Shown here: one piece after another, positions 1-8,252 of the stretch
Numbering within the stretch: position 1 is the first letter of the stretch
Layout: every line of letters begins with the position of its first letter
Assembly: GCA_036505295.1 (NCBI GenBank)
Contig: DASXTQ010000030.1
Span: 1 to 56,775, forward strand
Direction of reading: 5' to 3'
DNA length: 56,775 nt
Origin: WS-7 sp036505295
GTDB lineage: Bacteria; Eisenbacteria; RBG-16-71-46; SZUA-252
Notes under the pieces: generated by a model
Databases searched by the model: none
What the model saw: the letters and a program-made list of their open reading frames with translations, nothing else
Told to the model about the DNA's origin: nothing
Made by a program: the position numbers and the translations under genes

Positions 1-602
1 TCGCCGTAGGCCGTCTCGATTTTTCGTGCGTCCAACTCGAGCGTCCCGGCGTCGAGCAGCTGCCCCTCGGCAACGGTCAGCTTGCCCTTGAGCGTTGAGG
101 CTTCGATCTTCTTCGCGCCCCGGAAGACGATTTCCTTGACCCGCGGCCGCTCGGAAACGTGGATCGTGAGCGCGACGCCTCCGTCAGGCGTAGACGCGTC
201 GCTCACGGTGACGTCGGTGAACAGCCCCGTGGCGAATAGGCGACGGACGCCGCTACGGACTTCCTTCGCGTCATAGGGCTGGCCAGGGGCGAGACCGAAC
301 GTGCGGACCACGACCACGGAATCGACGTTGATGAAGCCGGTGGCCGCGATGCTGCGGATGACGGCGCCCGGCCCCGAGCTCCCCGGCGCGGACAAGGAGT
401 CCGGGACCTGCGCGCTCGCGGGGGGGACCGGGAGAGAATCGGGGGCTTCTGCGCGGGCGCGCGGCACGGATGCGAGGAGCAGGACCATCGAGGCCAGGAC
501 CGCGGCGGGGACCGCAAGACGCGAAACGCCGCCGGGGCGATTTCTCCCCGGCGGACATGGGTTCCGCTCGCTTCTGCGTGGAGCCTTCGTGGAATGCCTC
601 AA
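1..602 (-). CDS. bamA: BamA/Omp85-type outer membrane assembly factor, N-terminal part (cut by window edge)
   Basis: The reading frame beyond the clpC stop encodes a hydrophobic signal peptide ending near VPRARA, a Pro/Ser-rich linker, and POTRA-type sequence (GFINVDSVVVV, LFATGLFTDVTV, then VKEIVFRGAKKI). BamA inserts beta-barrel proteins into the outer membrane and its POTRA domains lie in the periplasm. The rest of the POTRA array and the barrel lie outside the window. The start is uncertain. A TTG at 602 overlaps the clpC stop as TTGA, which suggests translational coupling but gives a long n-region. The first in-frame ATG is at 488, inside the hydrophobic segment. FtsH-independent TamA or another Omp85 protein is an alternative to BamA, since only the first two POTRA domains are visible. 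Confidence 0.72.
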   Translation of the reverse strand, partial: MRHSTKAPRRSERNPCPPGRNRPGGVSRLAVPAAVLASMVLLLASVPRARAEAPDSLPVPPASAQVPDSLSAPGSSGPGAVIRSIAATGFINVDSVVVVRTFGLAPGQPYDAKEVRSGVRRLFATGLFTDVTVSDASTPDGGVALTIHVSERPRVKEIVFRGAKKIEASTLKGKLTVAEGQLLDAGTLELDARKIETAYG

Positions 603-3016
603 GAGGCGAAAATCAATTCATCACCCCGGCGGGAGACCAAGACGTCGCTACCCTCCTTCAGCTGGCCGCGAAGCACGTGCTCCGAGAGCGGGTCCTCGAT
701 CAGCTTCTGGATGCTGCGTTTGAGCGGACGCGCGCCCAACGCCTCATCGAAGCCCTTCTGGATGAGCAGATCCACCACCTCGTCCTCGAAGTTCAGCGTG
801 ATCCCGCTTCCCTTCATGCGGTCCGCGACCTGGCCGAGCAGGATCTTGGTGATCGAGCCCATCTGCGGCCGGTCCAGCGCATGGAACACGATCTGCTCGT
901 CGATCCGGTTCAAGAACTCGGGATTGAACACTCGTTTTACCTCATCCATGATCGCGTTCTTCATGGTCGCGTAGTTCGACCCGCCGTCCCGCTCGGTGAA
1001 CCCCAGGCCCCGGCCCCCCTTGATCTGCCGCGCCCCCAGGTTCGAGGTCATGATGAGGACCGTGTTCTTGAAATCCACCTTCCGGCGCAGGCTGTCGGTG
1101 AGCTGCCCGTCGTCCAATACTTGCAGAAGAATGTTGAAGACGTCCGGGTGGGCCTTCTCGATCTCGTCGAGAAGGACGACCGAGTAGGGTTTCCGCCGCA
1201 CCTTTTCGGTGAGCTGCCCGCCCTCCTCATGTCCGACATACCCCGGTGGGGCGCCGATGAGCCTGGAAACCGAGAATTTCTCCATGTATTCCGACATGTC
1301 GATCCGGATCAGGGCGTCGGGGTCGTCGAAAAGGAAGCGCGCCAACACGCGCGCCAGCTCGGTTTTCCCGACCCCCGTCGGTCCCAGGAAGATGAACGAG
1401 CCGATCGGGCGGCGCGGGTCGCGGAGGCCGGCGCGATTCCTACGTATGGCACGGGACACCGCGGCGACCGCCTCCTCCTGGCCCACGATCGATTTCCGCA
1501 GCTCCTCCTCCATCCGGAGCAGCTTCTCCGACTCCTTCTCCTCGAGCCGCGCGATCGGGATCCCCGTCATGCGGGAGATCACCTTCGCGATCAGGTCGAC
1601 ATCGACGAGCGCTTCCTTCTCATGCTTGATCTCGGTCCACGTCTTCTTGTGCTCCCGGAGCTTCGCCCGCAGATCCTTCTCTTTGTCGCGGAAGCGGGCC
1701 GCCTTCTCGAACTCCTGCTGCTGGATGGAGGCCTCCTTCTCCTTGGCGACTTCCTCGACCTGCTTCTCCAGCTCTCGGACCTCGGTCGGGATCGCGGAGA
1801 TGCTGAGCCGCGCGCTCGCGCCCGCCTCGTCGATGACGTCGATCGCCTTGTCCGGGAGAAAGCGATCGTTGATGTACCGGTCCGCGAGCTTCACGGCCGC
1901 GACGATCGAGTCGTCGGAGTACTTGGAGCCATGGTGCGCTTCGTATTTGTCACGGAGCCCGCGGATGATCTGGATGGTCTGGTCGACCGAGGGCGGATCC
2001 ACCATGATGGGCTGGAATCGCCGCTCCAGCGCGCCGTCCTTCTCGATGTACTTCCGGAATTCGTCGAGGGTCGTCGCGCCGATGCACTGCAGCTCGCCCC
2101 GCGCGAGCGCGGGCTTCAGCATATTGGAGGCGTCGATCGCTCCCTCGGCGCCGCCGGCTCCGACGATCGTATGCAGCTCGTCGATGAAAATGATCGTGTC
2201 CTTGGACTCGCGGATTTCGTTCATCACCGCCTTCAGACGCTCCTCGAACTGCCCGCGATACTTCGTGCCCGCCACGACGGCGGCAAGGTCCAGGGTGACG
2301 ATCCGCTTGTCCTTGAGCGTCTCGGGGACCTTGTTCTCCACGATCCGCTCGGCCAGCCCTTCGGCGATCGCGGTCTTCCCGACGCCCGGCTCGCCGATCA
2401 GGATCGGGTTGTTCTTCTTGCGTCGGGAAAGGACTTGAATGACGCGGTCGATTTCGAGCTCGCGCCCGATGATCGGATCCAGCTTCCCTTCCCTGGCCAG
2501 TGAGGTGAGATCCCGGCCGAACTGGTTCAGTGCGGGCGTCTCGACCTTACCCTCGCGTTCCGGTTGCGACACGGACGGCGTCCCTCCCAAAAGCTTCAGC
2601 GTCTCCTCGCGGACCTTCTTGCGGTCGACGCCGAGCTCGAGCAACACGCGCGCGGCGACGCCTTCGCCTTCGCGGATGAGCCCGAGGAGGAGATGCTCTG
2701 TGCCGACGTAGTTGTGGCCGAGCTGACGTGCTTCGTCAACGCTCAGCTCCAAAACTCTCTTCGCGCGCGGCGTGAACGGGATCTCGCCGATCGTGAGCGT
2801 CCCACCGGTGGACGAAACCATACTCTCCACCGCTTGACGGATCGCGTCCAAGTCGAGCCCCAGGTTGTTCAGCACCGTCGCCGCGATCCCTTCCCCTTCG
2901 CGGATGACTCCCAGGAGGAGGTGCTCCGTGCCGATATAATCGTGCTGGAGGCGCGCGGCCTCCTCGCGCGCGAGGTACATCACCTTCCGCACGCGTTCTG
3001 TAAATTTGTCATGCAT
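599..3016 (-). CDS. clpC: ClpC-type AAA+ unfoldase of the ClpCP protease
   Basis: A full-length Hsp100 protein of 805 residues. Two Clp_N repeats fill residues 1-145 (each with a GTEHLLLG motif). The first AAA+ module has Walker A GEPGVGKT at about 208-215 and Walker B IIFIDE. A UVR-like middle domain near 420-455 (QQQEFEKAARFRDKE) marks ClpC rather than ClpA. The second AAA+ module has GPTGVGKT and a C-terminal D2-small domain. It unfolds substrates for ClpP, which is not in this window. It follows mcsA and mcsB, whose products bind or phosphorylate ClpC substrates in Bacillus. The start is supported by GGAGG about 8 bases upstream, and the mcsB stop is 22 bases away. No ctsR gene precedes the operon. 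Confidence 0.97.
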   Translation of the reverse strand: MHDKFTERVRKVMYLAREEAARLQHDYIGTEHLLLGVIREGEGIAATVLNNLGLDLDAIRQAVESMVSSTGGTLTIGEIPFTPRAKRVLELSVDEARQLGHNYVGTEHLLLGLIREGEGVAARVLLELGVDRKKVREETLKLLGGTPSVSQPEREGKVETPALNQFGRDLTSLAREGKLDPIIGRELEIDRVIQVLSRRKKNNPILIGEPGVGKTAIAEGLAERIVENKVPETLKDKRIVTLDLAAVVAGTKYRGQFEERLKAVMNEIRESKDTIIFIDELHTIVGAGGAEGAIDASNMLKPALARGELQCIGATTLDEFRKYIEKDGALERRFQPIMVDPPSVDQTIQIIRGLRDKYEAHHGSKYSDDSIVAAVKLADRYINDRFLPDKAIDVIDEAGASARLSISAIPTEVRELEKQVEEVAKEKEASIQQQEFEKAARFRDKEKDLRAKLREHKKTWTEIKHEKEALVDVDLIAKVISRMTGIPIARLEEKESEKLLRMEEELRKSIVGQEEAVAAVSRAIRRNRAGLRDPRRPIGSFIFLGPTGVGKTELARVLARFLFDDPDALIRIDMSEYMEKFSVSRLIGAPPGYVGHEEGGQLTEKVRRKPYSVVLLDEIEKAHPDVFNILLQVLDDGQLTDSLRRKVDFKNTVLIMTSNLGARQIKGGRGLGFTERDGGSNYATMKNAIMDEVKRVFNPEFLNRIDEQIVFHALDRPQMGSITKILLGQVADRMKGSGITLNFEDEVVDLLIQKGFDEALGARPLKRSIQKLIEDPLSEHVLRGQLKEGSDVLVSRRGDELIFAS

Positions 3017-3038
3017 GGATCAGGCCTCCAGCCTGGTG

Positions 3039-4115
3039 TTAATTACTCGCAACCGGGACCGAGCCTCCCTCACCGAGAAGCCTCCGGATGTATTCCGCTC
3101 TCAAGATATTTCGCTCGCGCTGCTCGAGCTCGCGCCCCACCGTGATTTGAAGATGCGCCGGCTGGGATCGCACCAGAAGCTCGTTCAATGTCTGGACACT
3201 CGCCAAGCCCTCGATCCGGAGCGCGACCCCGAAGCGAACCGCGGAAGAAAGGTTGACCACCTCCTGAGAGGAAATCACCCGACTGTGACGAAGGGTGCCG
3301 TAGGCGCGCCAGATCTTATCCTCGATTTGGACTCTTGCGTCTTTTAAGAGCTCATCGCGCGCCCGCTGCTCCGAATCGATGATCTGCTTCGTGACGCGCT
3401 CCAAGCTGTCGATCGTCTCGCGCTCGTTCTGCCCGAGGGTCGTCTGGTTCGAGATCTGGAAGAAGTTTCCCATGATCTGCGAGCCTTCGCCGTAGAACCC
3501 ACGAACCGCGAGGCCCACCTGGGTGATGCCTTGCAGCACGCGTCCAATCTGTTTCGTCAGCACGAGCGACGGAAGGTGAATCAGCACGGACGCCCGCATC
3601 CCGGTTCCGACGTTGGTCGGGCATGCGGTCAAATACCCCAGCTCGTCGCTGAAAGCATAGTCCAGGTCTTGAGCCAATTCATCATCGATGGCGTTCACCG
3701 ACTCCCACGCGGAGCGGAGCTGAAACCCCGAGGCCAACGCTTGAAGCCTCAGGTGGTCCTCCTCGTTCACCATGGCAGAGATACTCTCGTCAGGCAGCAC
3801 GAGGAGACCGCGCAGCTTCCCGTTGTCCGCCAGGTCGTGACTGATCAGGTGGCGCTCGACGAGGAACTGGCGGTCCAGCGGCGTCAGCTCGCGCATTTCG
3901 AGCGCGAGCGATTGCGTGAGCGCCGGCGTCTTCCGGACCGCGGATAGAACGCTCGAGTAGACCATCGCCAGCTGCTCTTCCCGGGCACGATGGGTGAACG
4001 GCACGCCCGCGAGGTTCCGGGCCAGGCGTACGCGCGTGCTCAGGACCACGTCCGAGGCCGGTCCCGATCCGTCCAGCCAGCGCCCGAGCGACGTGGACAA
4101 TCCCGTGAGCTTCAC
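3039..4115 (-). CDS. mcsB: Protein-arginine kinase McsB
   Basis: A phosphagen-kinase-fold protein of 358 residues, the usual McsB length. Visible landmarks are the N-terminal LSTRVRLARNL, the acidic NEEDHLR segment, the catalytic-cysteine motif CPTNVGTGMRAS, the IMGNFFQISNQ loop with the following Glu, and a C-terminal LRAEYIRRLL resembling the RDxxRA phosphoarginine-binding element. In Bacillus, McsB phosphorylates arginines on misfolded proteins and marks them for ClpCP. The GTG start overlaps the mcsA stop (GTGA), which gives a start that fits the family; the open frame runs further upstream but only as antisense-like sequence within mcsA. The order mcsA-mcsB-clpC is as in Firmicutes. Confidence 0.95.
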   Translation of the reverse strand: MKLTGLSTSLGRWLDGSGPASDVVLSTRVRLARNLAGVPFTHRAREEQLAMVYSSVLSAVRKTPALTQSLALEMRELTPLDRQFLVERHLISHDLADNGKLRGLLVLPDESISAMVNEEDHLRLQALASGFQLRSAWESVNAIDDELAQDLDYAFSDELGYLTACPTNVGTGMRASVLIHLPSLVLTKQIGRVLQGITQVGLAVRGFYGEGSQIMGNFFQISNQTTLGQNERETIDSLERVTKQIIDSEQRARDELLKDARVQIEDKIWRAYGTLRHSRVISSQEVVNLSSAVRFGVALRIEGLASVQTLNELLVRSQPAHLQITVGRELEQRERNILRAEYIRRLLGEGGSVPVASN

Positions 4116-4639
4116 GCCGCGCCCCCTTCGACGGTCCGGACGTCGTTCGCCTCGAGCTTGCGGATCCGATCCCTCAAGCCTGCGGCGGCCTCGAAATCCT
4201 CTTGCTCCACCGCCTTTTGCAACTGCTCGTGTAATCCCTGCACTTCCCGCCTCAACGCCACGCGCGCGGCATCCCGCACAGGGGTCTTCCCTACGTGCTT
4301 CGTGCTGCCGTGCACCCGGCGCAAAAGCGGGCGAAGCTGTGACCGGAAGGTCGGATAGCACTCCGAGCAGCCGAGCCGCCCCGTCTCCTTGAAATTGGAA
4401 TAGACCAGGCCGCACTTCGGACACTGGACCCGCCCGACGCGGGCCTCCTCCGCTGATCCGGGCTGCTCCACCATCCCGGCCAGGAGATCCCCGACCGAGA
4501 ACTTCGTCTTGACGAGCGGCACGTGGTAGCCCTTCTCCTCCGCGCACTTCTCGCAGACATGGTATTCGGACTTCTTGTTGTTCACGATCTCGGTGAAATG
4601 CACCACCGCCGGTCGCTTACCGCAAATCTGACACTGCAT
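4112..4639 (-). CDS. mcsA: McsA, zinc-finger/UVR activator of McsB
   Basis: 175 residues with two pairs of N-terminal CxxC zinc motifs (CQIC at 3-6, CEKC at 29-32), two more Cys pairs further on (CPKC, CSEC), and a UVR motif in the last 45 residues (LQKAVEQEDFEAAAGLRDRI). McsA activates the McsB kinase in Firmicutes and the UVR segment resembles that of UvrB/UvrC and ClpC. The ATG at 4639 was chosen over an upstream TTG because AAAGGAAA lies just upstream and MQCQIC is the family's usual N-terminus. It lies 33 bases below the lolD stop, so it probably shares a transcript with lolD/lolE. Confidence 0.93.
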   Translation of the reverse strand: MQCQICGKRPAVVHFTEIVNNKKSEYHVCEKCAEEKGYHVPLVKTKFSVGDLLAGMVEQPGSAEEARVGRVQCPKCGLVYSNFKETGRLGCSECYPTFRSQLRPLLRRVHGSTKHVGKTPVRDAARVALRREVQGLHEQLQKAVEQEDFEAAAGLRDRIRKLEANDVRTVEGGAA

Positions 4640-4672
4640 GGTTTCCTTTCGGGGGCCCAACCCTCCGACTAA

Positions 4673-5389
4673 TTAGATGCGACCCGTCTCAATTCTAATC
4701 GGCCTTAGATATCCATCCTCAAGGGCAACCACCCGACCTGCCGATTTCGCCACATCCGGGTTATGTGTCGCAATGACAATGGCTTGCTGTTCCTGCGACC
4801 GGTACCGCTCAAAGATTTCGATGAGGGAAGCCGAAGCCCGCCGGTCCAAATTCCCCGTGGGCTCGTCCGCGAGAAGGACCGCGGGCCTCATATGCAAGGC
4901 GCGAGCCACCGCGACACGCTGCTGCTCGCCCCCAGAAAGCTCGCCAGGCTTGTGCTCCGCACGCCCGATCAACCCGAGATCGCGCAAGAGACTCTCCGCA
5001 CGCTCGCGCGTCGCTGCGCGCGGCGCGCCCGCCACCCAGCCCGCCATCATCACGTTTTCGAGCGCTGTAAACTCGGGCAAGAGTTGGTGGAATTGGAACA
5101 CGAATCCTACCGCACGTGCCCGGAGCCGCGAGCGGCCCGCTTCATCGAGCCGGGAGAGGTCCTCCCCACCCACGCTCACGGAGCCGGCCGTCGGCCGATC
5201 GAGCCCTCCCAGAAGATGAAGAAGCGTGGATTTTCCGGACCCCGACGCGCCGACCACCGCCACCACCTCACCGGGATCCACGCGCAGGTTGGCATCGCGG
5301 AGAACTTCCACGGGCGCCATGCCGTCGTGGTAGGTCTTCGCGAGCCCCCTGGCCTCGAGAGCGGGCGGCCTGGGAACCGCTTCATTCAT
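4673..5389 (-). CDS. lolD: LolD, ATPase of the lipoprotein-release ABC transporter
   Basis: A 238-residue ABC ATPase of the LolD/MacB/FtsE class. Walker A is GASGSGKS, the signature is LSGGEQQR, and Walker B is VLLADEP followed by TGNLD, the form typical of this class. With LolE it extracts mature lipoproteins from the inner membrane and passes them to LolA. The ATG at 5389 overlaps the last 8 bases of lolE and is preferred to an upstream ATG-like extension inside lolE. The pairing with a LolC/E permease is what separates it from other MacB-like ATPases. Confidence 0.93.
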   Translation of the reverse strand: MNEAVPRPPALEARGLAKTYHDGMAPVEVLRDANLRVDPGEVVAVVGASGSGKSTLLHLLGGLDRPTAGSVSVGGEDLSRLDEAGRSRLRARAVGFVFQFHQLLPEFTALENVMMAGWVAGAPRAATRERAESLLRDLGLIGRAEHKPGELSGGEQQRVAVARALHMRPAVLLADEPTGNLDRRASASLIEIFERYRSQEQQAIVIATHNPDVAKSAGRVVALEDGYLRPIRIETGRI

Positions 5390-6605
5390 ACCGGATCGAT
5401 TCCACGGGGGCAAGCCTCGCGGCTCTCCACGCCGGATAGAGGCTCGCCAAGAAGCAGAGCGCCGTGGCCGCGAGCCCGACCAGCGCGAAATCGGTCCACT
5501 CGATCTTGACGGGCAGCGTGTCGATGAAATAGATCTCCCCGGGAAGGTGGAGCAGCTTGTAGCGGCCCAGCGCGAATGACACGGCCCAACCTACGATGAG
5601 CCCGAGCGCCGTCCCGCCGATCCCCACCAGGGTGCCCTGCAAGAGGAAAATCCGCATGATCCCCCGAGGCGTGACTCCCATCGTGCGTAGAACCCCGATA
5701 TCGCGCCGCTTCTCCAGGACGAGCATCACGAGACTGGAGACGATGTTCACCGTCGCCACCAGCACAATGAGGATCAGGATCGTGAACATGACCGCCTTTT
5801 CGATCTTCATCCAGGAGAAGAGATTCCGGTTCAGGTCGATCCAGTTCGTCACCCGGTAGTCCAAGCCGAGCCTCGCTTCCAGCCCGCGCGCGACTTCCCG
5901 CGCCCGGAACATATCGGGGATCCGAAGCTCGTACCCCGTCACGTCCCGGCCCAGCTCGAAAAACTCGCGCGCCGTATCGATCCGCACGATCCCGAAGGAG
6001 GAGTCGTATTCGTAGAGGCCCGAGCGGAAGATGGAGCTGACCCGCAGGCGCTTCACCCGCGGAATCCCTCCGAAAAGACCTCCCGGCTCTTCGCTCGGCA
6101 AGCTGATCAGAATCACGTCGCCGCGTGAGACTCGGAGCCGGACGGCCAGCTCCTCGCCGAGCCCGATTCCGGGCAGGTCGCCCCCGTTCAAGGCGGAGTC
6201 CGCCGGCGACAGGTGCGACATGATGTCGGTCACCCGCGCCTCCTCGGAGGGCTCGACTCCCTTCATCACCATCCCGTCCACGCTGCTTCGCGAGGCCACC
6301 ATGACCTTGCCGTAGACGAATGGGGCGACGGCCGCCCCGGGCGCCGCCTCGGCGATTCTTTGGACGAGCGAATCACTCGGTTGGACGGGGCGGTCGTCGG
6401 CCGAGAGGACGGCGATGTGGGCGTTCGTCCCCGCGATCCGCCGCTGGACCTGATCCTCGAAGCCGTTCATGACCGAGAGGACGATGGTAAGCGCGGCGAC
6501 GCCGACGAATACGCCACCCGAGGCGAGGAGGCTGATCAGGGTAATGAAGCTCAGCCTGCGCTTGGAGCGAAGGTACCGCGACGCGATGATCCAGACGAAT
6601 CCCAT
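5382..6605 (-). CDS. lolE: LolC/LolE-type lipoprotein-release permease
   Basis: 407 residues with the LolC/E layout: an N-terminal transmembrane helix (SFITLISLLASGGVFVGVAAL) preceded by IASRYLRSKR, a large periplasmic MacB-like domain, and three C-terminal FtsX-type helices beginning near VMFTILILIVL. Only one permease gene is present, so the transporter may be a homodimer (LolF-type arrangement) as in other lineages with a single gene; that is inference. It sits directly upstream of lolD with overlap and about 41 bases below lysS. Confidence 0.9.
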   Translation of the reverse strand: MGFVWIIASRYLRSKRRLSFITLISLLASGGVFVGVAALTIVLSVMNGFEDQVQRRIAGTNAHIAVLSADDRPVQPSDSLVQRIAEAAPGAAVAPFVYGKVMVASRSSVDGMVMKGVEPSEEARVTDIMSHLSPADSALNGGDLPGIGLGEELAVRLRVSRGDVILISLPSEEPGGLFGGIPRVKRLRVSSIFRSGLYEYDSSFGIVRIDTAREFFELGRDVTGYELRIPDMFRAREVARGLEARLGLDYRVTNWIDLNRNLFSWMKIEKAVMFTILILIVLVATVNIVSSLVMLVLEKRRDIGVLRTMGVTPRGIMRIFLLQGTLVGIGGTALGLIVGWAVSFALGRYKLLHLPGEIYFIDTLPVKIEWTDFALVGLAATALCFLASLYPAWRAARLAPVESIRYE

Positions 6606-6646
6606 GGAAGCCTCCGCGGCAGCGTCAGCCGCTCGAGGCAGCCCCG

Positions 6647-8110
6647 CTAACCCTCATTCCCGTCCTCGGGTCGCATGTGCGGGAACAGGATCACGTCGCG
6701 GATCGATCGGGAATCGGTGAGGAGCATCACCAGCCGGTCCACACCAATGCCGACGCCGCCGGTCGGGGGCATCCCCATTTCCAGCGCGCGAAGGTAGTCG
6801 GTGTCGAGCATCTGCGCCTCCTCGTCCCCGCGCTCCCGAAGCTTCCCCTGCTGCTCGAAAGCGCGCCGCTGCTCCAGCGGATCGTTCTGCTCGGAGAACG
6901 CGTTCGCCACCTCCATGCCGGCCACGATCAGCTCGAACCGCTCGACCACGTCGGGGTTCCCGCGCTTCGCTTTCGCGAGCGGCGAGGTCTCGCGCGGGTG
7001 GTCGACCAGGAACGTGGGATTCCTGAGCTCCGGCTGGACTTTCACCGAAACGATCTCGTCCAGGACGCGTCCGTAGCCGAAGGCGGGGTCCAGGTCGACG
7101 TGGGCCCGCCGCGCGAGGTCGCGGAGCGAGCGCTCGTCGGAGGGAAGCTCGCTCACGCCCAGACCTCTCTGGGCCGCCTCCCGGATGGTGAGCCGGGGCC
7201 ATGGCGGGGTGAAGTCGATCGGGGCCCCGTCGAAGGAAACCGCGAGCCCCCCGTGAACCGCCTTGACGGTCTCGATCAGCATGGCCTGGGTCGACTCGAG
7301 CATGTCCTCATAGTCCGCGAACGCTTGGTAGAACTCGAGCATCGTGAATTCCGGATTGTGGGTCCGGTCGATTCCTTCGTTGCGAAAATCCTTGGAGATT
7401 TCATACACCCGCTCGAGGCCACCCACGATCAAGCGTTTCAAGTAGAGCTCGTCGGCGATGCGCAGGTAGAGCTTCATGTCGAGCGCGTGATGATGCGTCA
7501 CGAACGGCCGCGCCGAAGCGCCGCCGTAGGCCGGCTGCAGCGCCGGCGTTTCGACCTCGAGGAAGCCGCGCGACTCGAGCGACGCGCGAAGGGAGCGAAT
7601 GATGGCGGCGCGGGCGCGGAACACCGCGCGCACCTCGTCGTTCACAATGAGATCGGTATAGCGCTGGCGGTACCGGATTTCGACGTCCGTCAGACCGTGC
7701 CACTTCTCGGGGAGCGGCCGGAGCGATTTGGCGAGCAGCTCCACGCGCTCGGCCCGGATCGTGATCTCCCCCGTCTTGGTGACGAAGACGGTTCCTTCCA
7801 CCCCCACCCAATCCCCGAGATCCAGCTCCATGGCCTGGGCGAATGCGTCGGGGCCGAGAACGTCCTCGCGAAGATAGATCTGTTGAAGACCCTCCCGATC
7901 CTTCACGTGCGCGAACGCTGCCTTACCGTGCCCGCGCTTCGTCATGAGGCGCCCCGCGAATCGGACACGCTCGCCCGATTGTTCGAGCTCGGTGTGGCGC
8001 GCCTGGATTGCGGCGGAACCGTGGGTGACGTCGAAGCGATAGGCGTAGGGTTGGATTCCGCGCTGGATCAGTGCGTCGAGTTTGCTGCGGCGCGTCTCTT
8101 GGACGGACAC
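6647..8110 (-). CDS. lysS: Lysyl-tRNA synthetase, class II
   Basis: 487 residues. An N-terminal OB-fold anticodon-binding domain (GRLMTKRGHGKAAFAHVKD) is followed by the class II catalytic core: motif 2 FRNEGIDRTHNPEFTMLE and motif 3 GVGIGVDRLVML near the C-terminus. It charges tRNA-Lys in the cytoplasm. The length is close to E. coli LysS (505) and no key motif is missing. It lies 41 bases above lolE; a 142-base gap separates it from the pilB-like gene, so a promoter may lie there. That gap holds a small GC hairpin (CCGGCA-3 nt-TGCCGG) but I see no clear promoter. Confidence 0.96.
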   Translation of the reverse strand: MSVQETRRSKLDALIQRGIQPYAYRFDVTHGSAAIQARHTELEQSGERVRFAGRLMTKRGHGKAAFAHVKDREGLQQIYLREDVLGPDAFAQAMELDLGDWVGVEGTVFVTKTGEITIRAERVELLAKSLRPLPEKWHGLTDVEIRYRQRYTDLIVNDEVRAVFRARAAIIRSLRASLESRGFLEVETPALQPAYGGASARPFVTHHHALDMKLYLRIADELYLKRLIVGGLERVYEISKDFRNEGIDRTHNPEFTMLEFYQAFADYEDMLESTQAMLIETVKAVHGGLAVSFDGAPIDFTPPWPRLTIREAAQRGLGVSELPSDERSLRDLARRAHVDLDPAFGYGRVLDEIVSVKVQPELRNPTFLVDHPRETSPLAKAKRGNPDVVERFELIVAGMEVANAFSEQNDPLEQRRAFEQQGKLRERGDEEAQMLDTDYLRALEMGMPPTGGVGIGVDRLVMLLTDSRSIRDVILFPHMRPEDGNEG

Positions 8111-8252
8111 GTTTCTCCGGGGCGCGAGGGCTCTCCCGCCGCGCGTGGCGGCCGGCAGGATGCCGGTGCGGGGCGTGGCCGGGGGATTCTAGGAACGGGC
8201 GAAACCGCGGTCAAGGATGGAAGCGCGCGGCATGGGACGCGGGCCTGGGGGA

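Noticed and set aside
470..558. ATG at 558 (MSAGEKS) as the bamA start
   Set aside because: It is in a different frame from the signal peptide and POTRA sequence; it would need a frameshift.
470..2503. Long plus-strand open frame of 677 codons opposite clpC
   Set aside because: It is antisense to a complete, highly conserved clpC; its translation is rich in Arg/Asp/Leu without any domain. High GC makes such long shadow frames common.
4112..4547. Extended 502-codon version of mcsB
   Set aside because: The first 144 codons lie inside mcsA in another frame; the GTG at 4115 gives the normal McsB N-terminus and length.
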